The position numbers and the translations under genes are program-made. A stretch of DNA of 44,495 nucleotides from Verrucomicrobiota bacterium. Lineage in GTDB: Bacteria; Verrucomicrobiota; Verrucomicrobiia; Verrucomicrobiales; Akkermansiaceae. The stretch lies in NCBI GenBank assembly GCA_004293285.1, contig RDYF01000046.1, positions 1 to 44,495 of the forward strand. The letters are read 5' to 3'. This document shows positions 1-9,097 of the stretch, in pieces. How positions within the stretch are numbered: position 1 is the first letter of the stretch; each line of letters begins with the position of its first letter. The notes below the pieces were generated by a model, which saw nothing but the letters and a program-made list of their open reading frames with translations, made no database searches and was not told the DNA's origin.

Positions 1-186
1 GTGATGAATACCCTGCGCGATGTCTCACTCTCGGGAAATGTCCAGTTGCTCGGCGATGTGGAACTGCATCAGCCACCCACGCAAGGGGTCTTTTACGGCC
101 TCATCGACAAAAACATCGCCACCAGCCCGCGCTGGGGAGCCAACCGCACCGCACCAGAACCTGAAGTGACCGCACCCTATCGCTAG
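1..186 (+). CDS. C-terminal fragment of an unknown protein (cut by window start)
   Basis: The frame is open from the first base and ends with TAG at 184-186, giving 61 residues. The GTG at base 1 is unlikely to be the true start; the gene most likely begins upstream of the window. The visible part has no recognisable motif. It is polar, with a Pro/Ala-rich tail, and shows no membrane segment. I do not recognise a family. It reads toward mntR, but mntR has its own promoter-like sequence 47 bp further on, so the two need not be co-transcribed. Confidence 0.4.
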   Translation: MMNTLRDVSLSGNVQLLGDVELHQPPTQGVFYGLIDKNIATSPRWGANRTAPEPEVTAPYR

Positions 187-232
187 CGCGATTGTCGCCA
201 CATTCAACGCAATAGTCTCAAAAGGTTGTGGC

Positions 233-261
233 TTGTCAAAAAAAGCATGCGTTGGTACAAT
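233..261 (+). promoter_or_regulatory. Predicted sigma70-type promoter of mntR
   Basis: The -35 box TTGTCA (233-238) and -10 box TACAAT (256-261) are separated by exactly 17 bp, and each matches five of six consensus bases. The predicted transcription start is about base 268, which is the G of the in-frame GTG chosen as the mntR start. This predicts a leaderless mRNA and argues against the upstream ATGs at 226 and 247, which lie before or inside the promoter. Confidence 0.55.
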
Positions 262-267
262 CGACAC

Positions 268-702
268 GTGACACAACCCACCGATACTTCGATTGCCTCT
301 CAGGATTACCTTGAGCAGATTTTTCAGCTCATTGCGCTGAAGGGTTACGCTCGTTCGGTGGATATTGCGGCGAACCTAGGGGTTTCTCAGGCGAGCGTTT
401 CGGCGATGCTCAAACGACTCGGCGCGGATGGCTTGGTGGTTTATGAAAAATATCGCGGAGTGATCTTAACGGACAAAGGAAGCGATCTGGCACAACATAT
501 CATCAAGCGACATGAAGTCCTCACGCGCCTGCTGCGCCACTTTGGGGTCGATGAAGAAACCATCTATCGCGATGTTGAGGGCATGGAGCACCACATCTCT
601 TCGCAAAGCCTCAAAGCATTCACATTGCTCGCGAATGAGCTCGATCAAAACGAATCTCTCCGCGAATCGCTATTGAAAAAAATCACTAAGCCCCAGGTCT
701 AA
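268..702 (+). CDS. mntR: MntR/DtxR-family manganese-dependent transcriptional regulator
   Basis: From GTG 268 the product is 144 residues, close to Bacillus subtilis MntR (142). Residues about 8-70 form a winged helix-turn-helix with family-typical segments such as GYARSVDIA and YEKYRG. All metal ligands known from MntR are visible with an offset of five: D13, E16, H82, E104, E107 and H108 (motifs SQDYLEQ, RHE, DVEGMEHH). In this family Mn(II) binding drives dimeric DNA binding that represses Mn uptake or activates efflux. It lacks the C-terminal SH3-like domain of DtxR/IdeR, as expected for the MntR branch. In-frame ATGs at 226 and 247 would lengthen it but fall before or within the promoter. 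No Mn transporter gene is in view, so the targets are unknown. Confidence 0.88.
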   Translation: MTQPTDTSIASQDYLEQIFQLIALKGYARSVDIAANLGVSQASVSAMLKRLGADGLVVYEKYRGVILTDKGSDLAQHIIKRHEVLTRLLRHFGVDEETIYRDVEGMEHHISSQSLKAFTLLANELDQNESLRESLLKKITKPQV

Positions 703-728
703 ATTCTCACGCGTCGAGCCACGATGCT

Positions 729-2960
729 TCAAATTTGACCGTTCCACTTGCGTGCAATCCAAAACAGCGCGGCAAGAAAGATCATCGTGCCTATGACCGC
801 GCCATGCTGCCATAAGGCCACACGCGATTCACGTGGTCGAGGTTCGGGCAAGGCAGTGATTTCTTTGACCAGATCCGATAGAGACTCAGGAGAAATCATT
901 CGACCCTGGGCAATGCGGGCCATTTCTTCTAACACCTCCGGACGCGCAGGTTGGCCGGTTTTCTCCCACTCCACACTTTGCGCCAATAAGGTGGTCTCCA
1001 CAGTCTCGCTCCCTTCTCCCGCAATCGATGCGCTGAGCTTCCACTCGCCTGGAGCATCGATCTGAGCACGACCCACAAAACTGCCCCAAGCGTTGTCGTT
1101 TTTGCTCAACTCAAGCAGACGTGTTTGTCCCCCGGGGGATGTCAGCGAAAGCATCACAGTGCCTTCTTGAAGCGGTGCGCCATTGCGATCAAACGCATTC
1201 GCTGTCAAGCTCACCGTATCACCAGGAGCTGGTCGTTCGGGCGTGTAAAACAAACGCACGCGCTGGCCTGAGGCCATGTTGCGCTGATACGACATCCAGC
1301 GTGCCACTTGCCCCCAAAATCGATAGTGATACTTGTCTTCGACACCACGACGCCAGCGCCATGCAGAGTCGATTCCCATGAACAAAATCTTGCCCGTGCC
1401 CGCCGTCTTCGTGACAATCAATGGCACGCGTCCGTAGGCTCCGACACTACGATTCGCGTGCACCGCCAGCACCGAAGTGCCGGGCTTAGCTCGCTCGAGG
1501 GCGGCATGCCAGTAAAATCCCGGCAAACTACGCCAAACCTGCGGATTGTCTTCTTCGGTATCGCCCAACATGGTCAGCAACGAAGAACTGCCCTCGGTCG
1601 TCAACGCTAAGGGAGAAGGCATATTTTCCACAATACCCGCCTTTTTCGAATCATCGTATACCACCGGAATCAAGTCGGAGAGGGCTGAGTCGCGCAGCGA
1701 AAGTTGATTGCCCTGCGAGCCAGGCAGAAAGACCAAGCCCGATGCCTGGTTCTCCACCAAGCCGCGGATCCATTCGCATTGTTCCTTCGTCAATTGATCC
1801 TGCGCCACTCCGACATCACCGAGAAAGATCACATCGTATTTCGCTAGATCTTCCATTTTCGCAGGAAATGCCGACACGTAATCAGAACCACCGCCCACTC
1901 CGAGTTGCGGATGAAATAGCAAACACGATAGCTCGACACCGGGGTCACGTGAGAGAGCATTGCGCAAAAATCGATACTCCCAGCGCGGCAATGACTCTAC
2001 CACAAGAACACGAATTTTTTCCGGCTTGCCCGCAATGGTGAACTTGCGAGCATTATTCGCGGCAACCAATTCCCCTTCTGCCATCGGAAAAGAAATTTCC
2101 ATGGTCGACGTCCCCTCTTTTTCGAGCTTCCATAAAATCGAATCGTAGGTCGTTTGATTCGCCGGAAGCACGATTGTTTTACTGCGTTCGCGACCTTTGT
2201 CATCACGCACTCGCAAGGTCGTGCGCACCTCACGATCAAGACTACTACGAATGGCAAATGGAATCTGCATGTTCTCTCCGACGATGCCATAGGTTGGCGC
2301 ATTCACCGCCAACAAATCGAGATCAGGAAGACGCTGCGCCGAGCCAGCAGGAATGGTGAACAAAGGAATCTTGCGGAGCAAAAACTTTTGCGCTGCCGCT
2401 ACCGGAGGCTGACCTTGATTCCAATCACCATCAGAGATGACAATCGCGGCACGCAGGTTGTCTTCTTGATCCAACAAATCCGTAAGAGGCGTACTCAGAT
2501 CCGTACCAGCACTCGATTGCGCAGCAGGATCTTCGGGATTTGCGGAAAACGATCGGACCACCACCTCATTTTGCCCGTTCGCTGTCACTTGTTGCCACCA
2601 TGGCGATGCAAGAACACGTTGGACAAAATCCGCACGCGTCACCACCTCGCGCTGCGACGATAGAATTTCGGGCAATTCGGCATCGGTTGTCTGCATCGAC
2701 TTCGATGCATCCCACAGCAGCGCAATGCGTGGCTTGGTCGTCGGCTCCACCACCGTGCGCCATTCCGGTTGCCACAGCAAGGCCACGACCAGTAAGGCAA
2801 TCAGAAAGCGCAAGCACTCCAGCAAGGCCGTGCGCCGACGCTGTGGACTGCGTTGATATCCTTTGAGACAAAGAACCGCCATCACGACCAGTACCAACAT
2901 TCCTAACAGGAAATGACTGAGGCTGGGCGAAAAATGCAATTGTTGAAAAGAGAATGACAC
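729..2960 (-). CDS. VWA/glutamine amidotransferase-like membrane protein of the MoxR operon
   Basis: This 743-residue protein starts at GTG 2960, ten nt after the stop of the BatA-like gene. Two N-terminal membrane helices (about 15-33 and 50-63) are followed by a von Willebrand A-like domain with a degenerate metal site (DASKS, 84-88) and a later ISDGDWNQG loop. A long middle region resembles the class I glutamine amidotransferase-like domains common in such proteins (LVVESLPRWEYRFLRNAL, KILFMGIDSAWRW), with no obvious catalytic Cys-His-Glu triad. An Ig-like extracytoplasmic part and a final helix (about 717-735) complete it. It is the last gene of a four-gene operon with MoxR, DUF58 and BatA-like proteins. 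Such clusters are thought to assemble or monitor envelope or periplasmic complexes; the substrate here is unknown. Confidence 0.8.
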   Translation of the reverse strand: MSFSFQQLHFSPSLSHFLLGMLVLVVMAVLCLKGYQRSPQRRRTALLECLRFLIALLVVALLWQPEWRTVVEPTTKPRIALLWDASKSMQTTDAELPEILSSQREVVTRADFVQRVLASPWWQQVTANGQNEVVVRSFSANPEDPAAQSSAGTDLSTPLTDLLDQEDNLRAAIVISDGDWNQGQPPVAAAQKFLLRKIPLFTIPAGSAQRLPDLDLLAVNAPTYGIVGENMQIPFAIRSSLDREVRTTLRVRDDKGRERSKTIVLPANQTTYDSILWKLEKEGTSTMEISFPMAEGELVAANNARKFTIAGKPEKIRVLVVESLPRWEYRFLRNALSRDPGVELSCLLFHPQLGVGGGSDYVSAFPAKMEDLAKYDVIFLGDVGVAQDQLTKEQCEWIRGLVENQASGLVFLPGSQGNQLSLRDSALSDLIPVVYDDSKKAGIVENMPSPLALTTEGSSSLLTMLGDTEEDNPQVWRSLPGFYWHAALERAKPGTSVLAVHANRSVGAYGRVPLIVTKTAGTGKILFMGIDSAWRWRRGVEDKYHYRFWGQVARWMSYQRNMASGQRVRLFYTPERPAPGDTVSLTANAFDRNGAPLQEGTVMLSLTSPGGQTRLLELSKNDNAWGSFVGRAQIDAPGEWKLSASIAGEGSETVETTLLAQSVEWEKTGQPARPEVLEEMARIAQGRMISPESLSDLVKEITALPEPRPRESRVALWQHGAVIGTMIFLAALFWIARKWNGQI

Positions 2961-2970
2961 GACGAGAAAA

Positions 2971-4968
2971 TTAGGAGGCTACGGGAGAACCCACAGTATG
3001 AGAAGAATGCAGCACCTTAGGCAGACACAAAACTGCCTCTAGCAAAAGAAAACCCAGCATCGCGAGCAAAAACCATGTCCACAACTCGCGTTGCTCACTC
3101 TCGCCTGCCGCTGTGGCATTTTCTTCGAATCGACGAAACCGCACGTCGCCAAACAACTTCGCTACATTCTCGGCTGCGACGATCTCAGGATCGTGTTCGG
3201 CAGCGGCCACATTGCGAGCTACGACTCGGTCATTGATCCGATAGACGCCCGAACGAAAGGCAGGATCAGCATCAGGATCATCCTCCGCATCGACTCGGAC
3301 GGGCAAAGGCGCACCAGATGCCCACCATTCCGCGCGCGGCACTTCCGTCAACAGCGCGGCATCGAAGCGCGATGCACCCTCCATCACCGCACGCTGCACC
3401 GACGGAAGCAAGAGGTGGGCATCACCCAGATTGCTCCAAGTGTAATCCGGAAGCGACGAGAAAAACCAGGCCGTGCCGCGCTCACGAACCAAACGAGAGA
3501 GAAAAGGTGTGCCATCATCCCATGTCGCAAGAGTCGTCAATCCCTGCTCACCTTTCTCCACCACTTGCTTTTTGATCGCCCGCAGGCTTTGCCCTAACAA
3601 AGGCTGCCCATGAATGGTATCGCGCAACAGACCATCATCCCTACGCCAGTCTTCTAACAAGAAAAATTTCCCGCTCGGCGCCGTATCGACCGTCGCCCAA
3701 GCCACTCCGAGAAACGATCCTTGCTCTTGTTGCTTAGGCGGAAAAAACAACAATTGCCCACCTTGCTCTAAATACACTTGCAACGCTTGGGACTTCTCCG
3801 CTGCGGGAAAATTCGTCGACCACAGCACGGCGGCGTAGCTCTCGAGTTGCCCAGCTTTCGAATCAAAATCGCGTGGTGAAATCACCTCCGCGCGCTGATT
3901 CGCGTAGCCTTGTGGTGCGGCGGCTGCGGCGAGGTATTTGGTCGATTCGCCCGACTCCCCCACCACGAGCGTCTTGATGGGCTGTGCGGCGGTGTAACTG
4001 AAATGAACTCGATGATCGCGAACATTGGCATCAGCCGGCAGCGACAGCAAACCGTAGCCCTGCGATTTTTCCTCGCCGACTCCGATGCGTTTTTGAAAGC
4101 GCATTTGCTGCCCCGATACCTCGAGCGTTTCACTGGTCACAGCACCCATGTGAGAAATGCTCAGCGGCAAACGCAGGGAAGCACTCCCATCGTCCGAACG
4201 CTGCACCTGAAGATCCAGCACCAATTCTTTTCCGATGCGCTGACTTCCTAACAACTGCAAAGAAACATTTTGGGCATTGCCTTGAGTCGACGAAAGCAAA
4301 CGGACTGTCGGCGGGATCGATACTGTCTGCAGAGTCGCCACCGCACTGCTCCAGCGCTCGTCGTCGACTTGCCAATTGCTCGCTTGCAAATCCGATAAGA
4401 TCCACAGTTCTGCTTTGCCCGCTTGCGATGCCAGCAGATATTCGGCAGCGCGTTGCACCATCAGCGGCAAGCTCGCGGCGGCATCGGAGGCACGCGTGCT
4501 GGTCAACTCCGCCAATCGATCGGGCGATGGCACTTCTTGGGGGCTCATGCTCGCAGAGTCGATCAAGACCAATTTGGTGGCATCCATCGATTTCAGAGCA
4601 TCGCGCACTCGATCCAAGGCCAGCGCACGCTTACTAGCTGTGGCACCTTCCACCATCAGTTCCATCGAAGGAGAACGATCGAGCAACAACACGACGGTGT
4701 CGATGCGCCCCGCACCCCAGCCGAGCCAACCGCCGACCATCGGTCGCGCTACGGCAAAGGCCAAACACGACAAGGCCAAAGTGCGTGCCGCGAGGATCAG
4801 ATAGTGTCGCCATTTTTTCTTGCCGCGCGATTCCCTTGTCGCCTTCAACAAAAATTGCATGGCAGCCCAAGGCACGGTCTTATGCCGACGTCGATTGAGC
4901 AGGTGAATGATCACCGGAATCGACGCTGCGAGCAAAAACCACAGCCCTGTTGCTTGATAAAATGACAC
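2971..4968 (-). CDS. BatA-like membrane protein with VWA domain
   Basis: The 665-residue product has the characteristic N-terminal BatA segment: helix 8-24, then a basic stretch and PWAAMQFLLKA, then a second helix at about 56-75. A VWA domain follows, with a MIDAS-type DRSPS motif at 97-101. The C-terminal part contains a GATase-like region and a terminal helix (about 630-650). GTG at 4968 is the likely start. It lies 46 nt downstream of the DUF58 stop and 10 nt before the next gene, consistent with one transcript. Family knowledge places BatA-like proteins in the inner membrane with the VWA domain in the periplasm or cytoplasm interface, working with a MoxR chaperone. Confidence 0.83.
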   Translation of the reverse strand: MSFYQATGLWFLLAASIPVIIHLLNRRRHKTVPWAAMQFLLKATRESRGKKKWRHYLILAARTLALSCLAFAVARPMVGGWLGWGAGRIDTVVLLLDRSPSMELMVEGATASKRALALDRVRDALKSMDATKLVLIDSASMSPQEVPSPDRLAELTSTRASDAAASLPLMVQRAAEYLLASQAGKAELWILSDLQASNWQVDDERWSSAVATLQTVSIPPTVRLLSSTQGNAQNVSLQLLGSQRIGKELVLDLQVQRSDDGSASLRLPLSISHMGAVTSETLEVSGQQMRFQKRIGVGEEKSQGYGLLSLPADANVRDHRVHFSYTAAQPIKTLVVGESGESTKYLAAAAAPQGYANQRAEVISPRDFDSKAGQLESYAAVLWSTNFPAAEKSQALQVYLEQGGQLLFFPPKQQEQGSFLGVAWATVDTAPSGKFFLLEDWRRDDGLLRDTIHGQPLLGQSLRAIKKQVVEKGEQGLTTLATWDDGTPFLSRLVRERGTAWFFSSLPDYTWSNLGDAHLLLPSVQRAVMEGASRFDAALLTEVPRAEWWASGAPLPVRVDAEDDPDADPAFRSGVYRINDRVVARNVAAAEHDPEIVAAENVAKLFGDVRFRRFEENATAAGESEQRELWTWFLLAMLGFLLLEAVLCLPKVLHSSHTVGSPVAS

Positions 4969-5014
4969 TTTAATTCTTTTCTAACATTTTTTGATTCCGT
5001 TGAGCGATGACCTG

Positions 5015-5911
5015 TTATCGCGTCCCCTTTTTCGGCAAACGATGTAGCAAAAAGTCGCGCAACAACGGCTCCAGCGGCGCATCGGTCGTGACCAGTTGGT
5101 AGTCGGCCTGCACCCGATGGCAAGATTGCTTCACCCGAAGCAAAAAGTCGCGCAAAGCCTGTTGATATTCCTCGGCGATCAATTGCGGTTCCACGACCAA
5201 GGATGTTTGATCTTCCAGATCGACAAAGCGATGCGGACGATCGAACTGAAACGCAATCTCTTGAGGATCCATCAAGTGAAAAACGCAAACATCATGCTTG
5301 CGATAGCGCAAATGCTGAAGCGCCTCTTCCCATCCCGAAGAATCGCAGAATAAATCCGATAGAATTACCACCACTGCGCGTTGCGAAATTTTCTCTGCGA
5401 TCTGATGCAATGCTTCGACGAGCCCGGTTTCTCCCATCGGCTTCAGCTCTTGCAAGGTTTGCTGAATCAACGACAAATGCGCGGGACGTCGACGCGGCGG
5501 AATTTCGCGATGCAAGGATTCTCGACAAACCGATAGCCCCACGGCGTCGCCCTGGTTCACCAGCAAGTAGGCAAGGTTCGCGACGATGCGACTCGCATAC
5601 TGGTACTTCGGCATCCCGCGATCGCCAAAAGCCATCGACGCCGAGTGATCGATCACAAAGTAGGCGCGCAAGTTGGTATCCGCCTCAAACTCTTTGATGT
5701 AATAGCGGTCCGAGCGCGCGTAGGCTTTCCAATCGAGTCGACGCGTGTCATCGCCGGGCACATACTTGCGATACTCGGCAAACTCCACAGAAGAACCCCG
5801 ATGCGGCGAACGATGTCGACCCGCGACATTGCCGAGCATGGGCAAGCGCGCCTCGAGCGGAATCGCTCCGAGCCGGGCGAGCAAGTCGTGATCGAACAAA
5901 GATTCAGACAC
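5015..5911 (-). CDS. DUF58 domain protein (MoxR-associated)
   Basis: From GTG 5911 the protein is 298 residues. It carries the DUF58 core: RHRSPHRGSSVEFAEYRKYVPGD (written across about 32-54), RRLDWKAYARSDRYYIKEFE and NLRAYFVIDHSASM, which opens a VWA-like fold. The visible MIDAS-like DHSAS is at 88-92. Homologues usually begin near FLDHxLLARL, which favours GTG 5911 (22 nt after the moxR stop) over ATG 5971, which would overlap moxR. It is the second gene of the MoxR operon. The molecular role of DUF58 proteins is unproven; genetic linkage to MoxR ATPases is the standard observation. Confidence 0.87.
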   Translation of the reverse strand: MSESLFDHDLLARLGAIPLEARLPMLGNVAGRHRSPHRGSSVEFAEYRKYVPGDDTRRLDWKAYARSDRYYIKEFEADTNLRAYFVIDHSASMAFGDRGMPKYQYASRIVANLAYLLVNQGDAVGLSVCRESLHREIPPRRRPAHLSLIQQTLQELKPMGETGLVEALHQIAEKISQRAVVVILSDLFCDSSGWEEALQHLRYRKHDVCVFHLMDPQEIAFQFDRPHRFVDLEDQTSLVVEPQLIAEEYQQALRDFLLRVKQSCHRVQADYQLVTTDAPLEPLLRDFLLHRLPKKGTR

Positions 5912-5933
5912 AGCAACGTGGGGTAAGGGAAAC

Positions 5934-6995
5934 TTAGGCGGGCGATGGCGAGGTCGTGCGCATTTCCGCAATCAAGCGTTCGACCACTTTCTTCGAGGTC
6001 ATCCCTTGGGATTCTGCGGCGAAATTGGTAATCACGCGGTGAGCCAGAACAGGAGCAGCGACGGCTTCGATGTCTTCCAGGCGAACCATGTACGAACCTT
6101 TCAGAGCAGCGCGCGCTTTAGCACCGAGAATCAAGTATTGAACCGCACGTGGACCGGCACCCCAACCGACCAGGTCCTTCAGCCAAGCGGGAGCTTCTTC
6201 CTCCTGGGGACGTGTCTTGCGCACGATCGAAACGGCATAGTCGTAGATATGATCCGGCACTGGAACCCGACGCACCAACTGCTGGAAGGCGAGAATTTTT
6301 TCGCCGCTCATCAAGGCCTGCAAAGCGCCTTTCGCCGCACCGGTCGTTTCCCGCGCGATGCGCTTTTCTTCCTCGGCGGAAGGATAGCCGACCTCGATCA
6401 AAAACATAAAGCGGTCCAACTGCGCTTCTGGCAAGGGATAGGTGCCTTCTTGTTCGATAGGATTTTGCGTCGCCAAAACAAAAAACGGAGGCGCGAGTGG
6501 ATAGGTTTTCCCCAGCACCGTAACCTTTTGTTCCTGCATCGCTTCGAGCATCGCCGATTGCGTTTTCGCCGGAGCACGGTTGATTTCATCGGCCAACACG
6601 ATGTTCGCAAACAATGGTCCTTTGATGAATTCAAACTGGCGTCGACCACCTGCGCCCGATTCTTGAATGATGTCAGTGCCAGTGATGTCCGCCGGCATCA
6701 GGTCGGGCGTAAACTGGATGCGTTGAAACGATAGGTCAAAAGTCTGCGCAACAGAGGAAACGAGCAAAGTTTTCGCCAGTCCAGGGACGCCCATCAGCAG
6801 CGCGTGACCACGGGCGAAAAGGCAAATGGCGAGATTCTCGATGACTTGTTGCTGGCCGACAATCACTTTGCCGAGTTCCTCGCGAAAGGACTGATACGAG
6901 CGACCCAGTTCATCAATGGCGGCCACATCATCGGGCGGCAAGCCGTGGCTAGAAATGGGGGTGGTGACGTGGGTGAAATCGGCAGGTGCGTCCAT
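5934..6995 (-). CDS. MoxR-family AAA+ ATPase
   Basis: A 353-residue AAA+ ATPase of the MoxR group. The Walker A variant GVPGLAKT is at 69-76, Walker B LADEINRA at 134-141, sensor-1-like LATQNP at about 172-177, and the arginine-finger region PEAQLDRF follows. MoxR proteins act as chaperone-like ATPases for partners with VWA domains; here three downstream genes encode such partners (DUF58, BatA-like, GATase/VWA). It is the first gene of the minus-strand operon and diverges from the DUF1080 gene, with 127 bp between the two starts that hold a candidate promoter. Confidence 0.92.
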   Translation of the reverse strand: MDAPADFTHVTTPISSHGLPPDDVAAIDELGRSYQSFREELGKVIVGQQQVIENLAICLFARGHALLMGVPGLAKTLLVSSVAQTFDLSFQRIQFTPDLMPADITGTDIIQESGAGGRRQFEFIKGPLFANIVLADEINRAPAKTQSAMLEAMQEQKVTVLGKTYPLAPPFFVLATQNPIEQEGTYPLPEAQLDRFMFLIEVGYPSAEEEKRIARETTGAAKGALQALMSGEKILAFQQLVRRVPVPDHIYDYAVSIVRKTRPQEEEAPAWLKDLVGWGAGPRAVQYLILGAKARAALKGSYMVRLEDIEAVAAPVLAHRVITNFAAESQGMTSKKVVERLIAEMRTTSPSPA

Positions 6996-7016
6996 GGAGT
7001 TGTGCTTTCTGATGCT

Positions 7017-7045
7017 ACGCTAAACGCCGTGAGCATTTTTGTCGA
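7017..7045 (-). promoter_or_regulatory. Candidate promoter of the MoxR operon
   Basis: On the minus strand a -35-like TCGACA (7045-7040, five of six) is followed after 17 bp by TAGCGT (7022-7017, three of six). The leader to ATG 6995 would be about 15 nt. The -10 is weak, so this is only a candidate. Confidence 0.3.
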
Positions 7046-7111
7046 GGGATCAGTGCGAAAACTTCGATGCTTTCTCGGTACTTGGTTGATCGATTTCCCT
7101 GCACGGCAGCG

Positions 7112-7117
7112 TATGAT
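7112..7117 (+). promoter_or_regulatory. -10-like element directly before the DUF1080 gene
   Basis: TATGAT (five of six to TATAAT) ends 5 nt before the GTG start at 7123. The only -35-like hexamer is TTGATC at 7086-7091, with an over-long 20-bp spacer. If used, the mRNA would be leaderless or nearly so. Confidence 0.35.
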
Positions 7118-7122
7118 GAGAT

Positions 7123-7740
7123 GTGAAACTGCTTTTTCTCCTTACTTGCTGGATGGTCGTTATCAGCCTTTCTTCGCTGCGAGCCGGGGAGGCGATCGCG
7201 CTGTTCGATGGCAAGTCGCTTCAAGGATGGAAAGCGAATCAAGACGCGGCGATTTGGTCGGTGCGCGACGGTTGCCTGATCGGCGAAAACAATGCGCGCA
7301 TGTCGGGCTCCATCCTCTGGACCGAACAACATGTCGCCGACTACGCCTTCGTTTTCGAGACGGAGTTCCTGTTTGATGGCAACATCGATTCCGGCATTTT
7401 CCTGCGCGAGGAAAATGAACAAATTCAGATTGGCATCTCGCGTTCACTCCAGCGCGACATGACGGGTTCGCCGTATATCGCCGACAAACGCGGCTATCCT
7501 GCCGAGGCAAAGGAGGTCGCAGCGGTGCTTAAGAAAAACGCGTGGAATCAGCTGCGCATCGAAGTTCACGGAGCGCGGTATCAGGTCGCGCTCAATGGCA
7601 AGTCCGTGCTGGACTTTACCAGCGAGGGCAAGATCGCCCGTGGACCCATCGGACTCCAGGTGCATCCCGGAGTCGCGATGAAAATCGCCTTTCGCCAACT
7701 CAAACTGACGCCGCTCTCGGCTCGCGCGCCGCAGAATTAG
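7123..7740 (+). CDS. Secreted DUF1080 (3-keto-disaccharide hydrolase-like) protein
   Basis: A 205-residue protein with a signal peptide (about 1-21, hydrophobic LLFLLTCWMVVISLSSL, cleavage near LRAG). The remainder matches the DUF1080 concanavalin-like fold: LFDGKSLQGWK, then WSVRDGCLIGENN, the FETEFLF.GNIDSGIFLR strand pair, and a C-terminal GPIGLQVHPG. Family members are now often called 3-keto-disaccharide hydrolases, and they are abundant in Verrucomicrobia and Planctomycetes. Activity on a specific sugar cannot be read here. At about 205 residues it is a compact single-domain form. Its stop overlaps the convergent lpxC-fabZ stop by 4 bp. Confidence 0.85.
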   Translation: MKLLFLLTCWMVVISLSSLRAGEAIALFDGKSLQGWKANQDAAIWSVRDGCLIGENNARMSGSILWTEQHVADYAFVFETEFLFDGNIDSGIFLREENEQIQIGISRSLQRDMTGSPYIADKRGYPAEAKEVAAVLKKNAWNQLRIEVHGARYQVALNGKSVLDFTSEGKIARGPIGLQVHPGVAMKIAFRQLKLTPLSARAPQN

Positions 7741-9053
7741 TTCGCCACGAGAGCAAACTTCAGCTCGCCCTCGGAAACCACTTCGCCATTGACGAGGCAA
7801 CGAACTTTCGTTTGCCCAATCGAGCCACGAATTTTAATGACCTCAGCTTCGATGAACAAGGTGTCGCCTGGCAACACGGGACGACGCCATTTGACGTTGT
7901 CGGCACTCATGAAGTAACCAATTTTCCCTTGGTTCTCGGGCTTGCGCAGCATCAGCACGGAAGACACTTGTGCCATTGCTTCGAGCTGCAAGACGCCCGG
8001 CATCACTGGATGTCCTGGGAAATGGCCCGGGAAAAAGGGCTCGTTCATCGTCACGTTTTTCACGCCCGTGCACTTGGTGTCGCCTTCGAAATCGACAATG
8101 CGATCGACCAACAAGAACGGATATCGATGCGGCAAAATTTTCAGCACGTCGTTGATGTCCAACACCGCCTCGCCACTCGGAATTTTGATCGGTGGCACCA
8201 TCGAACGCATGCGACTGTATTCGCGCTTCACCGTCGCCGCCATTTTGGTGTTCGGACCATGCCCCGGCTTCACCGCAATCACGTGACCGAGGATGCGCTT
8301 GCCGGACAGCATCAAGTCACCAATGACGTCCAGTGCCTTGTGTCGGGCAAATTCATTGGGAAAACGCAAGGCTTCTTTCGACATCACTTCATTGCCGCGC
8401 ACCACTACGGCGTTTTCGAGCGAGCCGCCTTTGATCAAGCCCTTGTCGAGCAGAGGCTTGACGTCTTCGTAGTAGACAAAGGTGCGAGCAGAGGCGATTT
8501 CCTTTTCGTAAAGCTCGGGAGTGACTTCGGAGGAGAAATATTGAGTGAATCGACCATCCGGGCCGACGTTGGTCACCGACACACGGAAGGTCGGAGAAGG
8601 CACGATCGTGATCAAGCAGCCGTCGCCTGTTTCTTGATGAATCGGTTCGCGAATTTCCCAGATTTTGCGAGGAGCTTTTTGCGCCACAATGCCCGCCTTT
8701 TTGATCAGTTCCACAAAGGGACGAGCCGAGCCATCGCCGATGGGAGGCTCGTTGGCGTCCATTTCGATGATCGCGTTATCGACCCCCATGCCGGTGAGCG
8801 CGGAAATGACATGCTCTACCGTGTGAACCTTCACCGGACCATCGGCGAGAGTCGTGGCACGCTCGACTGTTTTGACCTTATCGACATCGGCATCGATGAA
8901 CGGTTGATCCGCGAGGTCGATGCGGCGAAACTTGAAACCGTGCCCCTCAGGAGCGGGCTTGATCGTCAGCGAAACTTTCTCGCCTGTGTGCAAAGAAGTT
9001 CCTTCCAGAGTAGCGGCAGAGGCAAGCGTATGTTCGTATCGCCACAGTGCCAA
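7737..9053 (-). CDS. lpxC: Bifunctional LpxC deacetylase / FabZ hydroxyacyl-ACP dehydratase
   Basis: 438 residues with two enzymes in one chain. The LpxC part (about 1-285) has zinc ligands H81 (HTVEH), H238 and D242 (FARHKALD), the neighbouring catalytic E80, and the general-base H265. It removes the acetyl group from UDP-3-O-acyl-GlcNAc, the committed step of lipid A synthesis. The FabZ part (about 297-438) has PHRYPFLLVDR and the hot-dog active site with H344 (PGHFPGHP) and E358 (LQLEAMAQ), dehydrating 3-hydroxyacyl-ACP. The fusion is known from Bacteroidetes and PVC bacteria and couples lipid A and fatty acid synthesis. ATG 9053 matches the usual LpxC N-terminus. Confidence 0.95.
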   Translation of the reverse strand: MALWRYEHTLASAATLEGTSLHTGEKVSLTIKPAPEGHGFKFRRIDLADQPFIDADVDKVKTVERATTLADGPVKVHTVEHVISALTGMGVDNAIIEMDANEPPIGDGSARPFVELIKKAGIVAQKAPRKIWEIREPIHQETGDGCLITIVPSPTFRVSVTNVGPDGRFTQYFSSEVTPELYEKEIASARTFVYYEDVKPLLDKGLIKGGSLENAVVVRGNEVMSKEALRFPNEFARHKALDVIGDLMLSGKRILGHVIAVKPGHGPNTKMAATVKREYSRMRSMVPPIKIPSGEAVLDINDVLKILPHRYPFLLVDRIVDFEGDTKCTGVKNVTMNEPFFPGHFPGHPVMPGVLQLEAMAQVSSVLMLRKPENQGKIGYFMSADNVKWRRPVLPGDTLFIEAEVIKIRGSIGQTKVRCLVNGEVVSEGELKFALVAN

Positions 9054-9065
9054 GCCTCATTTTTC

Positions 9066-9097
9066 GTGGCGGAGGAGTCCCGCCTCCAAGCCCATCC
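9066..9097. repeat. REP-like GTGGC-hairpin-AAGCCCATCC element, copy A
   Basis: GTGGC (9066-9070) is followed by a stem GGAGG (9071-9075) / CCTCC (9083-9087) with a 7-nt loop, then AAGCCCATCC (9088-9097). The same frame with other stem sequences occurs at 15698-15726 and 44354-44385. It occupies the 171-bp gap between the lpxC-fabZ start and the small lipoprotein gene; I see nothing else clear in that gap. Confidence 0.5.

Noticed and set aside
226..267. Upstream ATG starts (226, 247) for mntR
   Set aside because: They lie in or before the predicted promoter, and the extra residues have no counterpart in MntR.
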